A DNA stretch of 64,000 bases from SHZI01 sp031395645 (GCA_031395645.1 JANNJM010000010.1:57498-121497), one strand, 5' to 3'. Shown: positions 24,793 to 36,491, counted from the first letter of the stretch. Translations and numbers: made by a program. The notes: generated by a model from the sequence alone, not told the origin.

Positions 24793-25500
24793 TCAGAAGC
24801 TGCCTTTCTGCTGGGCAAGTGCTGCGGCACGCTGCTTGCCGGCGCAGTAGTTGACACCGCCGCCGTCTTTTGTTGAACCATCGGCGGCTACCTTGATGAA
24901 CACCCGGTAGGGACCGTAGTCATCGAGAATGCCGTAGTCGCCCGTGTACTGGTAGCAGAAGAAATTTTCGAACAAAAACGTCTTGGGCGGAAAAAACGAG
25001 AACGTGGCAAACACCGCCGTCAGCGTGGCCAGCGCGCCGGCTGCATAGGGGCGGGCAGCAAGCTTTATTGGTGGGCGCGTGAGCAGGTAATAGCTCGCAG
25101 CCTGACCGGCACTGATGCCAAACACCATGATGGTCAGCATCGTCGGCAGGGACGCTTTGCCGCCCGATGACACCACCCAGCCCATGTAGGCGAAATACGT
25201 CAGCCAGATCAGGACTGGCGTGATCGACAGGGCCGCTGCCTTGCCGAGCCAGTAGTTGTTGGCAACGTTCCGGGTGTAGGTGTACTGCACGAGCGCTGCC
25301 AGCAGGCCCGGCCAGAAATACATCTTGGTGTGTTCCCACGCGCTCTCATTGACGGCGGCGAACAGCGCCATCGGCCGCCAGTAGTCGCTGAGTTCAAAGG
25401 CGAAGTGGAGGGTGGAACCGGCGATGCACACCCAGAGGACGGTGCCGATGTCCCACAGCGCCAGTTTGAGTTTGCCCGTCGGTGCTTTATCGGTTGACAC
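24793..25500 (-). CDS. DUF6512-like integral membrane protein
   Basis: The 235-residue product has about six transmembrane segments. The signature HFAFELSDYWRPMALFAAVNESAWEHTKMYFWP near the N-terminus is the type of sequence I associate with DUF6512 membrane proteins. Unusually, a hydrophilic tail of about 55 residues with YQYTGDYGILDDYGPYRVF and a YCAGK cysteine follows the last helix. It is 12 bases after the HupE-like gene on the same strand, so they are co-transcribed. Function unknown. Confidence 0.72.
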   Translation of the reverse strand: MSTDKAPTGKLKLALWDIGTVLWVCIAGSTLHFAFELSDYWRPMALFAAVNESAWEHTKMYFWPGLLAALVQYTYTRNVANNYWLGKAAALSITPVLIWLTYFAYMGWVVSSGGKASLPTMLTIMVFGISAGQAASYYLLTRPPIKLAARPYAAGALATLTAVFATFSFFPPKTFLFENFFCYQYTGDYGILDDYGPYRVFIKVAADGSTKDGGGVNYCAGKQRAAALAQQKGSF

Positions 25501-25512
25501 TCTATGTTCTCC

Positions 25513-26091
25513 CTAGCTGGCAAGGCTGACGAGGAACCACGTGCCGACTCCGGCGATGGCGGCGCCTGCGATGCGCAACAGCAGTTTGCCACGAGTGTAG
25601 TGCTGGGAAATATCCCCGACGAGCAGGCCGGCAATGTGCAGGGTGGCCGTGCCGGTCATGAAGCCCGCGGCGTAACGCAGAGCATTGGCCACGCTGGGCA
25701 TCTCGGCACCGTGCGCGTAGCCGTGAAAAACGGCGAAGATCGCGACAGCGCCCATCGCCACCAGCACCGGCAGCTTCCGGTCCGCCGCAATGGCAATGCC
25801 GAGAATGAGCACCGAAAAGGCGATGCCGATCTCAACCGAGCTAAGGCCGACGCCGCGCCAGCCCAGCACGCCCCCGATGGCCATGACTGCCACAAAGGTG
25901 GCGGGTACCGTCCAGATGGCGCGTCCCCCGATCTGGGCGCTCAGGATGCCCACACTGACCATCGCCAGAAAGTGGTCCACGCCCAGTACCGGGTGGGCAA
26001 GGCCGGCAATGAAGGAACCATAGGGCAGGCTGGAGCCTTCGTGCGCGCTGGCACTGAGCGGGGCGAGCAGGAGCAGCAGGAGGAGTCGCAT
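25513..26091 (-). CDS. HupE/UreJ-family membrane protein
   Basis: The 192-residue protein has a signal peptide (LLLLLLLAPLSASAHEG) and about six helices with the family motif HPVLGVDHFLAMVSVG and a second histidine motif FHGYAHGAEMP. HupE/UreJ proteins are nickel (or cobalt) permeases usually found with hydrogenase or urease genes. None are in this window, so its metal and partner are open. The ATG overlaps the stop of the preceding hydrolase gene by one base, showing translational coupling. Confidence 0.88.
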   Translation of the reverse strand: MRLLLLLLLAPLSASAHEGSSLPYGSFIAGLAHPVLGVDHFLAMVSVGILSAQIGGRAIWTVPATFVAVMAIGGVLGWRGVGLSSVEIGIAFSVLILGIAIAADRKLPVLVAMGAVAIFAVFHGYAHGAEMPSVANALRYAAGFMTGTATLHIAGLLVGDISQHYTRGKLLLRIAGAAIAGVGTWFLVSLAS

Positions 26092-27128
26092 TACGCGAGC
26101 AGGAACGTCGTGACGATGGGGTCCACAACCTCGGGTCTGTCGTAGATCGCCGCATGGCCGGCGCCAGCCACGATTTCCACGCGGATGTCGCCCATATACT
26201 TTTGGGCCTTCCGGCCGACGGTCGTGGGATCGTACAGCACTTCATGCTCTCCAAAAATGAGCAGGCCGGGCACCGCGAACTGCCGGAGCACGGCCTTTGG
26301 CTCGGGCAGGAAAAACTTGCCCAGCACCCGCAGCCCCTCCCAGATATTTACTTTTCCGGTAGCCTCGTTGTAGATGCCCAGCGACCGGTCCACCCGGTAG
26401 TGCCGCGTGCAGAGCGCCATCGCGCGGGCCAGCTGCCGGTCGAACGTGCCAAAAGTTCCGCCGGGGCTCTTCGACGAGACCGAGCGGGCCGTCAGGTCAT
26501 CCTGCAGGACGTCGGCGTTTTTCCACTTCTGGGCCACGCGACCGAGCCAGATTTTTACCGGGAGCCGGGCGCCGGAGATTCCGGTCGGGCCGAGCATCAC
26601 GACTTTCAGGACCCGCTGGGGGTGCAGGCTGGCGAAGCGCATCGCAATCCAGGCCCCCGCGCTGATGCCGGCGAAGTGCGCGCGCTCGATGCCCAGATCG
26701 CCCAGAACGTCCAGCAGCCAGTTGGCGTAGTCGTCGTTCAGGAAGGACGGCGGGTTCGGATCGCTGCGACCGGGCTGGCCGGGAATATCGACCGCGTAAA
26801 CGCGGAAGTTGGCACTGAGGCTCTCGAGCTGGCGGCGCCACAAGGGTGCGCAACCGGCGACCCCGGAAATCAGGAACAGCGGTGGCGCGTCCTTGGGTCC
26901 CGCGGCCAGCAGGTGCGTGCGGCCAAAACGAGTGTTGACGTACAGGGATTCGAAGGGGACCCCGATCTTCTCCACCAGCGATTCATACCACTCCATGATG
27001 GCGCGGTAGCCATCGACGGACTTGTACAGTTTGAGGGGGTCGGCGGCCGTCGTGTTGCCGGCAGGGGCCAGCATGGAGCTTCCGCCGGCGCTGCTCGTGA
27101 CTCCCTCGGTGGCGGTTCGTTGCTGCAT
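26091..27128 (-). CDS. Alpha/beta-hydrolase fold enzyme
   Basis: The 345-residue product has a typical alpha/beta-hydrolase core: LFLISGVAGCAPLW (oxyanion strand), YAVDIPGQPGRSDPN, nucleophile elbow GISAGAW (Ser), an acid in the LLIFGEHEVLYD region, and the catalytic His in VAGAGHAAIYDRPEVV near the C-terminus. No secretion signal is evident. It starts the three-gene set hydrolase-hupE-DUF6512. Substrate cannot be predicted. Confidence 0.85.
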   Translation of the reverse strand: MQQRTATEGVTSSAGGSSMLAPAGNTTAADPLKLYKSVDGYRAIMEWYESLVEKIGVPFESLYVNTRFGRTHLLAAGPKDAPPLFLISGVAGCAPLWRRQLESLSANFRVYAVDIPGQPGRSDPNPPSFLNDDYANWLLDVLGDLGIERAHFAGISAGAWIAMRFASLHPQRVLKVVMLGPTGISGARLPVKIWLGRVAQKWKNADVLQDDLTARSVSSKSPGGTFGTFDRQLARAMALCTRHYRVDRSLGIYNEATGKVNIWEGLRVLGKFFLPEPKAVLRQFAVPGLLIFGEHEVLYDPTTVGRKAQKYMGDIRVEIVAGAGHAAIYDRPEVVDPIVTTFLLA

Positions 27129-27188
27129 GGTGGAGGGCCCCCGGACTGGTTGTTATGGATCGGTTTCGCGGCGCTGTCAGGATCAGAT

Positions 27189-29342
<2,154 letters not shown>

Positions 29343-29359
29343 AGTGTCCGTGGGCTGTA

Positions 29360-31261
29360 TTAGTGAGTTCTGGGCTCGATGCTCGCGCCGAGCCGATCCG
29401 GTCCGGACGGGAGCCGTTCAAGCTGGGGTTCCCGGAGCCCGTTAGCGTAGCGCACATCCACGGTTACAAACCGGTCGCCGTTTTCCACGAGCAGCGAAAT
29501 CGGGCTGCCATTGCCGTTGCTCTCGGCATCTTCCTGAGCGGCCGCGATGGACTCCCGCAGGCGGCCCACCGTAAAGCGGCGGCCATTGACGGCCCGGATA
29601 AACATCCCGGGGGCCAGGCCTGCCGCATCGGCTGCCGTGCCGGGCATCAGATCATCGACCAGCCCCGTGCCGTTCAGGCGAATTCCCAGGGAGTAGGCCA
29701 GCTCGACCATGCCTGACGAATCAAGGGTTTCAATGTCCTGCAGGAAGCCGTTGCGTTCCGCCCCGAACTTAAGGCGCCAGCCGCCGCTCGTCAGGCCACC
29801 GACCGGCGGGGGCGGGTTGGTGGCCGCGATGCGCGCCGTGAAGAACTGTCGCCAGTCCCACGGGAGGACCGCGTTGAGGGCTGTGTAGATGTCATCTTCG
29901 GTGAAGGTGACAACGGCCGGTGGGCCGCTCTGGCCACCGAAGAAGCCCTTGCAGAAATCGTCCAGGCTGCGCCGTCCGCGCGTTTCCTGCCGGATCAGCA
30001 TGTCAGCCTCGAGCCAGACCAGGGCGCCTTCATTGTAGTAGTCAGCCGAGCGCCGGTAGCTCCGCCACAGCGGTGATGCGCGGCTCAGTTGTTGGGCGGC
30101 GATCGCGGTGTCACCCAGAGACCGCCAGCGGCGCCCTGGTTGCAGCGAGTAGTAGGCGGCGGACTGGGCGAGCCTGTCCCGGTAGCGGGCGGCGCTCCAG
30201 ATGCCGCTCCGGGCGGCGAGCACATGGCCCAGGTATTGCGTCAGTCCCTCGTAGACCCACAGCAGTTCGCCGCGCATGGGCGCCTGGAAGTCGGGCGTCG
30301 CGAGGCCAGCCGGCCGCCTGTACTTGCCGTTCCACGAGTGCACGTACTCGTGGGGCAGCACGTAGAGCTCGAGCATGCCCACTGCCGGATTGGTGAACGA
30401 ATTTTCCGCGATGCGGTTCTCGCTGGACTCGTGCGACTCTAGACCGAACTGGGCAACCTGGTCGGAGAGCGCCACCAGGAAGGTGTAGCGGCGAAAATGC
30501 CGGGCGCCGAACAGCGCGTCCGCCTCCGTGACCATGCGGCGCAGTTGTTGAACGGTCTCCGGAGAAATCCTGAGGGCCGCGGCGCTGTCAGCCGCGACCG
30601 CCATACGCACTGGCCGCGCCGAGTCATCGAGAGTGATCTCCTGGAAATAGCGCCCCGCGAGCAGCGGCGAGTCCACCAGCGTCGAGAGACTGACGGGCGC
30701 GAAGCGGATGGCCGCAGTTGTGGTATCGCCTGCAGCTCGATTGAGCGCCGTAGCGAACTGCCAGCCCGCCGGGAGTTGCAGTGAGGTTTCCACCTCCAGC
30801 TCATCGGGGTTTGCACCGGCCGGATAGAGCACGAGGTGGCTCCACTTGAGCAGTGCCAGCTCAGTGGTCAGTGAGGCCAGTGATGACAGGCCGCTGTCCG
30901 GGAGTCCCGACAGGAAGTCGAGCGCGACATCGAGACGCTGGGCGCCCTCAGGGACTGTGAGGTGGAAGGCGTAGAGGTCCACGCTATCGCGCTGCCAGGC
31001 AACCGGCTGGCCGCCGGCACTCATTTGTATCCCGGCCAGGTCCGCCACCGGGCCGGTCGGGCCGTGGTTGCCTGGCAGCCATTTCGGGTAAACCAGGGTC
31101 AGCGCCCCCGGGGCGACGGGAATGGTGAGGCGTGCGTGCAGCAGGTGGCGTGCTGCCTCCCGTGCATCCACGTCGAGCGCAAGCCGCGGTGCGCCCCAGC
31201 CAGGCACCGGATTGCCAGCGAGCAACAGCAGCAGCGGAATGGCAGCACGCGCCTTCGTCAT
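29360..31261 (-). CDS. M61 family glycyl-aminopeptidase-like protease with PDZ domain
   Basis: From ATG at 31261 (overlapping the terC stop, ATGA) the product is 633 residues with a signal peptide (AAIPLLLLLAGNPVPGWG). It has the zinc motif HEYVHSWNGKYRRP near residue 305, a downstream ELLWVYEGLTQYLG glutamate, and a C-terminal PDZ domain (GMVELAYSLGIRLNGTGLVDD, then AADAAGLAPGMFIRAVNG). This is the M61 architecture. It would act on peptides in the periplasm or outside. The upstream part of the open frame (31262-31732) is a shadow of terC. Confidence 0.92.
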   Translation of the reverse strand: MTKARAAIPLLLLLAGNPVPGWGAPRLALDVDAREAARHLLHARLTIPVAPGALTLVYPKWLPGNHGPTGPVADLAGIQMSAGGQPVAWQRDSVDLYAFHLTVPEGAQRLDVALDFLSGLPDSGLSSLASLTTELALLKWSHLVLYPAGANPDELEVETSLQLPAGWQFATALNRAAGDTTTAAIRFAPVSLSTLVDSPLLAGRYFQEITLDDSARPVRMAVAADSAAALRISPETVQQLRRMVTEADALFGARHFRRYTFLVALSDQVAQFGLESHESSENRIAENSFTNPAVGMLELYVLPHEYVHSWNGKYRRPAGLATPDFQAPMRGELLWVYEGLTQYLGHVLAARSGIWSAARYRDRLAQSAAYYSLQPGRRWRSLGDTAIAAQQLSRASPLWRSYRRSADYYNEGALVWLEADMLIRQETRGRRSLDDFCKGFFGGQSGPPAVVTFTEDDIYTALNAVLPWDWRQFFTARIAATNPPPPVGGLTSGGWRLKFGAERNGFLQDIETLDSSGMVELAYSLGIRLNGTGLVDDLMPGTAADAAGLAPGMFIRAVNGRRFTVGRLRESIAAAQEDAESNGNGSPISLLVENGDRFVTVDVRYANGLREPQLERLPSGPDRLGASIEPRTH

Positions 31262-31992
31262 GACTGGATGACCGTGCCTGGTTTTTTCTTGCGGAGGCGG
31301 ATATTGAGCATCTCCACGATCACGGAGAAGGCCATCGCAAAGTAGATGTAGCCCTTCGGTACGTGGGTATCGAGTCCGTCTGCAATCAGCGCCACGCCGA
31401 CGACCAGCAGGAAGGACAGCGCCAGCATCTTGATCGTCGGGTGCTCCGACACGAAATTGCCGATGGCCGAGGCGAAAACCATCATCAGTGCGACGGACAC
31501 GACGACGGCCGCAATCATGATCTCGACTTCGTCGACCATGCCGACTGCCGTAATGATGGAGTCGAGCGAGAAGACGATATCGATGAGGATGATCTGGAAG
31601 ATGACGGCACCAAACGTCGCCGCGACGGCGTTGCCGCCACCTTCTTCGCTGCCTTCCATCAGGTGATGGATTTCCTTCGTGCTCTTCCAGAGCAGGAAGA
31701 GGCCGCCGGAGATCAGAATGATGTCGCGCCACGAAATGTCCATGGACAGGACCGTGAACAGCGGAGCCGTGGCGCCGACGATCCAGGACAGCACCAGGAG
31801 CAGGGCAATACGCATGAACATCGCGAGGAACAGGCCGATGCGGCGCGCGAATTCGCGACGTTGCCTGGGGAGGCGATCCACCAGAATGGAGATGAAGATG
31901 ACGTTGTCGATGCCGAGGACCAGTTCCAGGGCGGTCAGGGTGAGGAACGCTATCCAGGCCTCGGGTTGGGTCAAAAGTTCAATCATGATCAA
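31258..31992 (-). CDS. TerC-family integral membrane protein
   Basis: The 244-residue, seven-helix protein has the TerC family motifs ALELVLGIDNVIFISILVDRLP near the N-terminus and IVFSLDSIITAVGMVDEVEIM in the middle, with conserved membrane aspartates. Family members include manganese exporters and tellurite-resistance associated proteins. A yybP-ykoY manganese riboswitch often precedes such genes; only 17 bases separate it from the upstream gene here, so there is none. Starts at 31992 or 31986 are equally possible. Confidence 0.92.
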   Translation of the reverse strand: MIMIELLTQPEAWIAFLTLTALELVLGIDNVIFISILVDRLPRQRREFARRIGLFLAMFMRIALLLVLSWIVGATAPLFTVLSMDISWRDIILISGGLFLLWKSTKEIHHLMEGSEEGGGNAVAATFGAVIFQIILIDIVFSLDSIITAVGMVDEVEIMIAAVVVSVALMMVFASAIGNFVSEHPTIKMLALSFLLVVGVALIADGLDTHVPKGYIYFAMAFSVIVEMLNIRLRKKKPGTVIQS

Positions 31993-32009
31993 TAACTTAT
32001 GTTCAGAAC

Positions 32010-35009
32010 TTAAGGTGGTTCTGGCGGCGCTGCCAGAAGGGCGGGCAGCGTACCATGCGAGCCGGCGACGCCGTTACTGAAGACCATCTCGAGCCGGACG
32101 AGTTCCAGCGGGTCGGCCAGGGGATCGCCATCGACGATCAGCAGGTCTGCCAGCATGCCGGGCGCAATTCGCCCGAGTTGATCCGCGGCGCCGATCGCGG
32201 CCGCGGCGTCGGCGGTCGCGGACCGCAGCACGGCAGCGCCAGACAGGCCTGCATCTTTGAGCGCACGCAACTCCGCCAGCAGGGACAAGCCGTAGGGAAA
32301 GATCGGTGCATCCGTGCCGGCAATGATCCGCGCGCCCGCGGCGGCAAGCTCGCGTATGGCCCGGCGGGAATTCTCGAGACCTGAGTCGAACAGCGCCCGC
32401 TTGCGCCCCGCAAGTCCTGCCAGCGCTCGCAGCGCCCGCCGGTCGGCCTCCGGATAGAACGCGGCGTACTGCGGCACGGCGTCGATCTCCGGATAACGGA
32501 GCAGCACATCGAGGAAGCCGCCACCCACGACCAGCGTTGGTACGATCGTTGCGCCGGAGGCGCCCACGATCTGTAGGGCGTCGCCGTACATCCGCAGTCC
32601 GTCACTTTGTTTCGATGACCAGCCGAGCCGGCTCGTGCCGCGCAGGTGTTCGACGCGATCGCCGCCAAGGGCGAAGGCGGGATAGATCTCGTGGGACGAT
32701 ACCGGCAGGCCAAGCCTGTGTGCCGCACGAATGGTCCGGGACTCGCGCGTGACCGGCATCCGGGTGTAGGTCTTGATCAGTGAGTAGTCGAGCAACTGCG
32801 CGCGTTCGAGTTCCAGCGCCAGCCGCCGGTCCGACGTGACGTGGCTCGCGAAGGGAAAGAAGCGCTGCCGGCCATCCAGCTGAGGGCCCGCGTAGAAGAG
32901 CCGCGGCCCGGGCCGCCGGCCGGACGCCCAGGCTTCGTAGTTTTCCCGTGACTCGTAGGGCAGTCCGCCAGGTTCCACCACGGAGGTGACGCCGAAGGCG
33001 AGCCACGCGCGCCCGACCCAAGCGCCGTCGTGGGCCTGGTGGTGCGCGTGATGGTCGATCAGGCCCGGCATGACCGTGGCGTGGCGTGCGTCGATCACGC
33101 GAGTGCCAGGCGCTGCGACGAGGCCGGCACCGACCGCAGTGATGCGGTTCCTGTCGATGAGGACATCGACGTTGCGCCGGTACTCCGGGGCGGTGCCATC
33201 GAAGAGCCGCCCGGCGCGAATCAGCACCTTGCCCGCTCCACTCGCCGGCCTCCACGTGAGCGGCGCGGAGAGGGCGAGCGGCCGACCCTTCTTTACGTCG
33301 ATTTGCCGCAGTCCCCCCGTAGCGAGCCAGGTCAGCGTCCGCCCGTCGGCACTGAACGACGGGTAGTCCGCGAGCCCGGAGGTGCGCCGCTTGGGCGGGC
33401 CCGCCGCGGACCCGTCGGGCTGCAGTCCGAGCAGCCACAGTTCGCCGTCGATCACCAGGGCCGCCGTTCCGCCATCGGTGGCCAGCACCGGACCTGTGTC
33501 AGTGGTGAGGCCAGGCGGCAGCGCCACAGTGGCTGCCGAGCCCGTCCGCAGGTCGATGGCCCGCAGCCCGTTACGGCCCTCCCGGAAGCGCGCCGAGCTG
33601 GCGGTGAGTGCGGCGACCAGCAGGTGCTGGCCATCCGTACTAAAGCCCATGCGTCCCGGCCAGAGCGGCGGTGCCCTGATGGCCGTGACTACGCCGCTCG
33701 TCAGCGCCAGCCGGTGCAGCGTGAAATCCTGGTTGCCGCGCGGTCCTGCCTGGAAGAACGCGAGCGACTGGCCGTCGGGCGCGAACGCCGGGTAGCGCAC
33801 GCCGCGCGGCATTCGCGTGACTGGCCGGTCGCTGCCTGAGTTAAGGTCCCGGAGCCAGACCTGCATGCTGCCGCCCCGGTCGCCGATGAACGCCAGTGAC
33901 TGACCGTCCGGGGAGACGGCAGGGTCCCGCTCGACGAAGGCATCGTTCGTCAGTTGCCGGAGGTCGCCGCTTGCGGTGCGCCACCACAGATCACCGAGCG
34001 CGGCAAAAATCACGCCGCCATCCGGTGCTGTCACCGGCTCAACGATGCCGAGTGCTGCCTGCGACCTTTCCGCCGGACGAAACTGCTTCTGTCGATAGTC
34101 GGCAGTCGTCACTGGCAGCGAGATTGAGAAAGCCTGCGTCTGCAGCGCGGCACCGGAGTGCCAGCGCTGGATGCCGCCGTTGGCGGTCCAGGCGAGCCCG
34201 CCGTCCTTAAGCCACGCCGGTGCAAACGGAAACACGTCATCCCCGGTGGCCGAGAGTACTCGTGTCGTCCGCGTCGCCAGCTCGAGCAGGGTGAGCTCGT
34301 AACGGGCAATGGCGGGAAAGCCGATCTGTTCGACGGCGCGTACGAAGGCGAGTGTCTGACCGTCGGGCGACCAGGCTGGCGCGACGGGGCGTCCCATCTT
34401 GCCGCTCGCCACGAGTTCCGGCGGTGCTGCGTCCCGCGTCAGCGACTGGACGTACAAGCTCACCATGCCGCCACGGTCCGACACGAAGGCCAGGCGCGTG
34501 CCGTCCGGTGACACGGCGGGCCAGAAGTCATCCGCCGGATCGTTGGTCATCGGCGTCAGCGTGCCCGTCGCGAGATCCAGCCGCCAGATGTCCAGGTTAC
34601 CGTTGCGGTCCGACGTAAACGCAATGCGCAGCCCGTCCGGAAACCAGACGGGCTCGCGGTCGTCGTCCGGACCCTCGGTCAGCGCTTGCGCCTGGCCACC
34701 CGCCGCCGGTATCTGCCAGATATCAAAGTCACCGGCCCGGAACGTCTGGAAGATGAGTTGGCGGCCGTCCGGACTGAAGCGCGGGAGACGGTCGTCGCCG
34801 TGACCGTCGGTGAGTTTCGTCCCGGGCAGCCGCCACAGTGCGCCCTGCAGGTCGAGCACCGTCGTGCCGTCCGGCCCGACGGTCACCGCGAAGTTGGTGC
34901 CTTCGGTAATCGTCAGGACCCGCTCTGCACCCGGGACGACGGTCGGAGCGAGGAGCTGACACAGCAGGCAGGTGGCGAGCACAGAGCGACGCATGGGACG
35001 GGATGACAT
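32010..35009 (-). CDS. Secreted amidohydrolase with N-terminal TolB-like beta-propeller
   Basis: The 999-residue product has a signal peptide (SVLATCLLCQLLAPTVVPGA), then repeated propeller blades with the PD40 pattern (RFSPDGRQLIFQ, WFPDGLRIAFTSDRNGNLDIW, AVSPDGTRLAFVSDRGG and others) to about residue 590. The C-terminal part is an amidohydrolase domain: metal motif GLIDHHAHH near residue 650, IKTYTRMP, SSHEI, VEHLRG and AGTDAP. This propeller plus metal-dependent hydrolase fusion is known in proteobacteria; substrates, probably cyclic amides or dipeptide derivatives, are unassigned. Its ATG immediately follows the DUF2007 stop, and it leads the run to terC, M61 and ygiQ. Confidence 0.93.
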   Translation of the reverse strand: MSSRPMRRSVLATCLLCQLLAPTVVPGAERVLTITEGTNFAVTVGPDGTTVLDLQGALWRLPGTKLTDGHGDDRLPRFSPDGRQLIFQTFRAGDFDIWQIPAAGGQAQALTEGPDDDREPVWFPDGLRIAFTSDRNGNLDIWRLDLATGTLTPMTNDPADDFWPAVSPDGTRLAFVSDRGGMVSLYVQSLTRDAAPPELVASGKMGRPVAPAWSPDGQTLAFVRAVEQIGFPAIARYELTLLELATRTTRVLSATGDDVFPFAPAWLKDGGLAWTANGGIQRWHSGAALQTQAFSISLPVTTADYRQKQFRPAERSQAALGIVEPVTAPDGGVIFAALGDLWWRTASGDLRQLTNDAFVERDPAVSPDGQSLAFIGDRGGSMQVWLRDLNSGSDRPVTRMPRGVRYPAFAPDGQSLAFFQAGPRGNQDFTLHRLALTSGVVTAIRAPPLWPGRMGFSTDGQHLLVAALTASSARFREGRNGLRAIDLRTGSAATVALPPGLTTDTGPVLATDGGTAALVIDGELWLLGLQPDGSAAGPPKRRTSGLADYPSFSADGRTLTWLATGGLRQIDVKKGRPLALSAPLTWRPASGAGKVLIRAGRLFDGTAPEYRRNVDVLIDRNRITAVGAGLVAAPGTRVIDARHATVMPGLIDHHAHHQAHDGAWVGRAWLAFGVTSVVEPGGLPYESRENYEAWASGRRPGPRLFYAGPQLDGRQRFFPFASHVTSDRRLALELERAQLLDYSLIKTYTRMPVTRESRTIRAAHRLGLPVSSHEIYPAFALGGDRVEHLRGTSRLGWSSKQSDGLRMYGDALQIVGASGATIVPTLVVGGGFLDVLLRYPEIDAVPQYAAFYPEADRRALRALAGLAGRKRALFDSGLENSRRAIRELAAAGARIIAGTDAPIFPYGLSLLAELRALKDAGLSGAAVLRSATADAAAAIGAADQLGRIAPGMLADLLIVDGDPLADPLELVRLEMVFSNGVAGSHGTLPALLAAPPEPP

Positions 35010-35369
35010 TCAGCGCGACTGACCGCAGGCCCAGCACAGTTCAAATCCGGTCGGGTTATCCTCCCGGCACGCGGCGCACTGCCAGGCCACGTCGCCGCCG
35101 GCGACCTGCGGCGAGGCGGCGGCCTGAAACTCGACGATGAGGCGGGCGCACCGGTCCGCCAGTTCGTCGTCCAGCACCCAGACCTCCGCGTCCACCGTCA
35201 TGCCCTGATTGAAGGGCAGCACGCCGGGCGTCCCCGCCACGTGCTCATTAAGTAGCATTGCCGGAATGCGCTGCTGCTCGAGCAGGGTGACAATCTCGCG
35301 GGCTTCCCACAGCGAGGCCGTAGTGTAGACGCGCTTCAACTGGTGCCCCCGTGGTCCGGCCAGTATCAT
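35010..35369 (-). CDS. DUF2007 signal-transducing-like protein with zinc ribbon
   Basis: The 119-residue product has the DUF2007 fold pattern (KRVYTTASLWEAREIVTLLEQQRIPAMLLNEH, then VLDDELADRCARLIVEF) and a C-terminal zinc ribbon CAACREDNPTGFELCWACG. Start at 35369 is used; an in-frame TTG at 35339, just after a GGGGG tract, would give the usual short N-terminus starting at KRVY. First gene of the minus-strand operon and divergent from ubiX across 29 bases. Confidence 0.82.
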   Translation of the reverse strand: MILAGPRGHQLKRVYTTASLWEAREIVTLLEQQRIPAMLLNEHVAGTPGVLPFNQGMTVDAEVWVLDDELADRCARLIVEFQAAASPQVAGGDVAWQCAACREDNPTGFELCWACGQSR

Positions 35370-35398
35370 GCCACTGACTGAGTTCTCCGGGAGTTGCC

Positions 35399-35995
35399 AT
35401 GCGGCTCATCGTCGCGATCACCGGCGCCAGTGGCGCCATCTACGGCATACGCCTCCTCGAGGCGCTGCGGGAAGTGCCCGACGTCGAGGTCCACCTCGTC
35501 GTGAGCAACGGTGGCAAGCTCAACATTTCCCTGGAGACCGACTGGGCGCTGAAGGACGTGGAGGCTTTGGCCCACGAGGTGCACAGCGACCAGAACCTCG
35601 CAGCGACGATTGCGAGCGGTTCGTTCAGAACCGGCGGCATGATCGTCGCGCCCTGCTCGATGAAGACGCTGTCCGGCATCGTGGCATCCTACGCAGACAC
35701 GCTGATCGTGCGCGCCGCCGACGTCATCCTGAAGGAACGGCGCAAGCTTGTGCTGATGCCGCGGGAGACACCGTTGCACGTTGGCCATTGCCGGCTGCTG
35801 CTGCAGGCCGCAGAAATGGGCGCCATCATCGCGCCGCCGATGCCGGGCTTCTACAACGATCCCCAGACCATTGACGACCTGCTGAACCATAACGTTGGCC
35901 GGGTCCTCGATCTGTTCGACATCGAGAGTGGCCTCGTGAAGCGCTGGAAAGGCGGGCGTGAGTCCGCCCGCAAGCCCCGGCAGCCGAAGGCCTGA
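35399..35995 (+). CDS. ubiX: UbiX flavin prenyltransferase
   Basis: The 198-residue enzyme makes prenylated FMN, the cofactor of UbiD decarboxylases. It shows ITGASGAIYGIRLLEAL, SMKTLSGIVASYADTLIVRAADVILKERRKLVLMPRETP and PPMPGFY, all diagnostic of UbiX. The partner decarboxylase gene is at 41594, about 5.6 kb away. The start is short-spaced from the divergent DUF2007 gene. It is followed two bases after its stop by a flavin-type oxidase-fold gene. Confidence 0.96.
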   Translation: MRLIVAITGASGAIYGIRLLEALREVPDVEVHLVVSNGGKLNISLETDWALKDVEALAHEVHSDQNLAATIASGSFRTGGMIVAPCSMKTLSGIVASYADTLIVRAADVILKERRKLVLMPRETPLHVGHCRLLLQAAEMGAIIAPPMPGFYNDPQTIDDLLNHNVGRVLDLFDIESGLVKRWKGGRESARKPRQPKA

Positions 35996-35996
35996 A

Positions 35997-36491
35997 GTGC
36001 CGGAAGCCCATCTGCAGCGCGTTCGTGAATTGCTGGAGGGGCACAGCACGATCACGCTGGCGACAGCGGTGGACAGCCGCTCATGGGCGGCCACCGTGTT
36101 CTACGCCAGCGACGCCGATCTCAATCTCTACTTCGTGTCCGATCTGAAAACGAGGCACGGACGTGAAATGCATCATGACGCCCACGTGACCGGCGCAATC
36201 AATCACGATGTGGCCACCTGGAGCGAGGTGATCGGCCTGCAGATCGAGGGCCGCGCCGTGGTTCTCGAAGGGGAAGAGCGACTGAAGGCGCTGGCGGCCT
36301 ACCTGGACAGGTTCCCGGATGTGCGCCGTCTGTTCGACCGGCCCCGCGATGACAACGAGAAGCTGATCGCGGGGCGCCTGCAGCGTGCGCCGTTCTGGCG
36401 GCTCACGCCCGGCTGGATCCGGCTGATCGACAGCACCAGGGGCTTCGGCTGGAAGTGGGAAACGAATCTCCCCCTGAAGGAGCGCCTTTAA
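35997..36491 (+). CDS. Pyridoxamine 5'-phosphate oxidase-fold flavin protein
   Basis: From the GTG at 35997 (AAGG upstream, one base after the ubiX stop) the product is 164 residues. HSTITLATAVDSRSWAATVFYASDADLNLYFVSDLKTRH is the split-barrel flavin-binding pattern of the PNPOx-like superfamily, which includes flavin reductases and haem-utilisation proteins. An upstream ATG at 35958 would overlap ubiX by 38 bases. Coupling to ubiX suggests flavin chemistry but no specific role. The stop codon sits inside a repeat-like palindrome. Confidence 0.85.
   Translation: MPEAHLQRVRELLEGHSTITLATAVDSRSWAATVFYASDADLNLYFVSDLKTRHGREMHHDAHVTGAINHDVATWSEVIGLQIEGRAVVLEGEERLKALAAYLDRFPDVRRLFDRPRDDNEKLIAGRLQRAPFWRLTPGWIRLIDSTRGFGWKWETNLPLKERL

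Noticed and set aside
29360..31732. M61 protease as a 790-residue protein starting inside terC
   Set aside because: The upstream 157 codons are an arginine-rich shadow of terC; the ATG at 31261 overlaps the terC stop and precedes a good signal peptide.
31993..32009. yybP-ykoY manganese riboswitch before terC
   Set aside because: Only 17 bases separate terC from the upstream gene, too little for the riboswitch.
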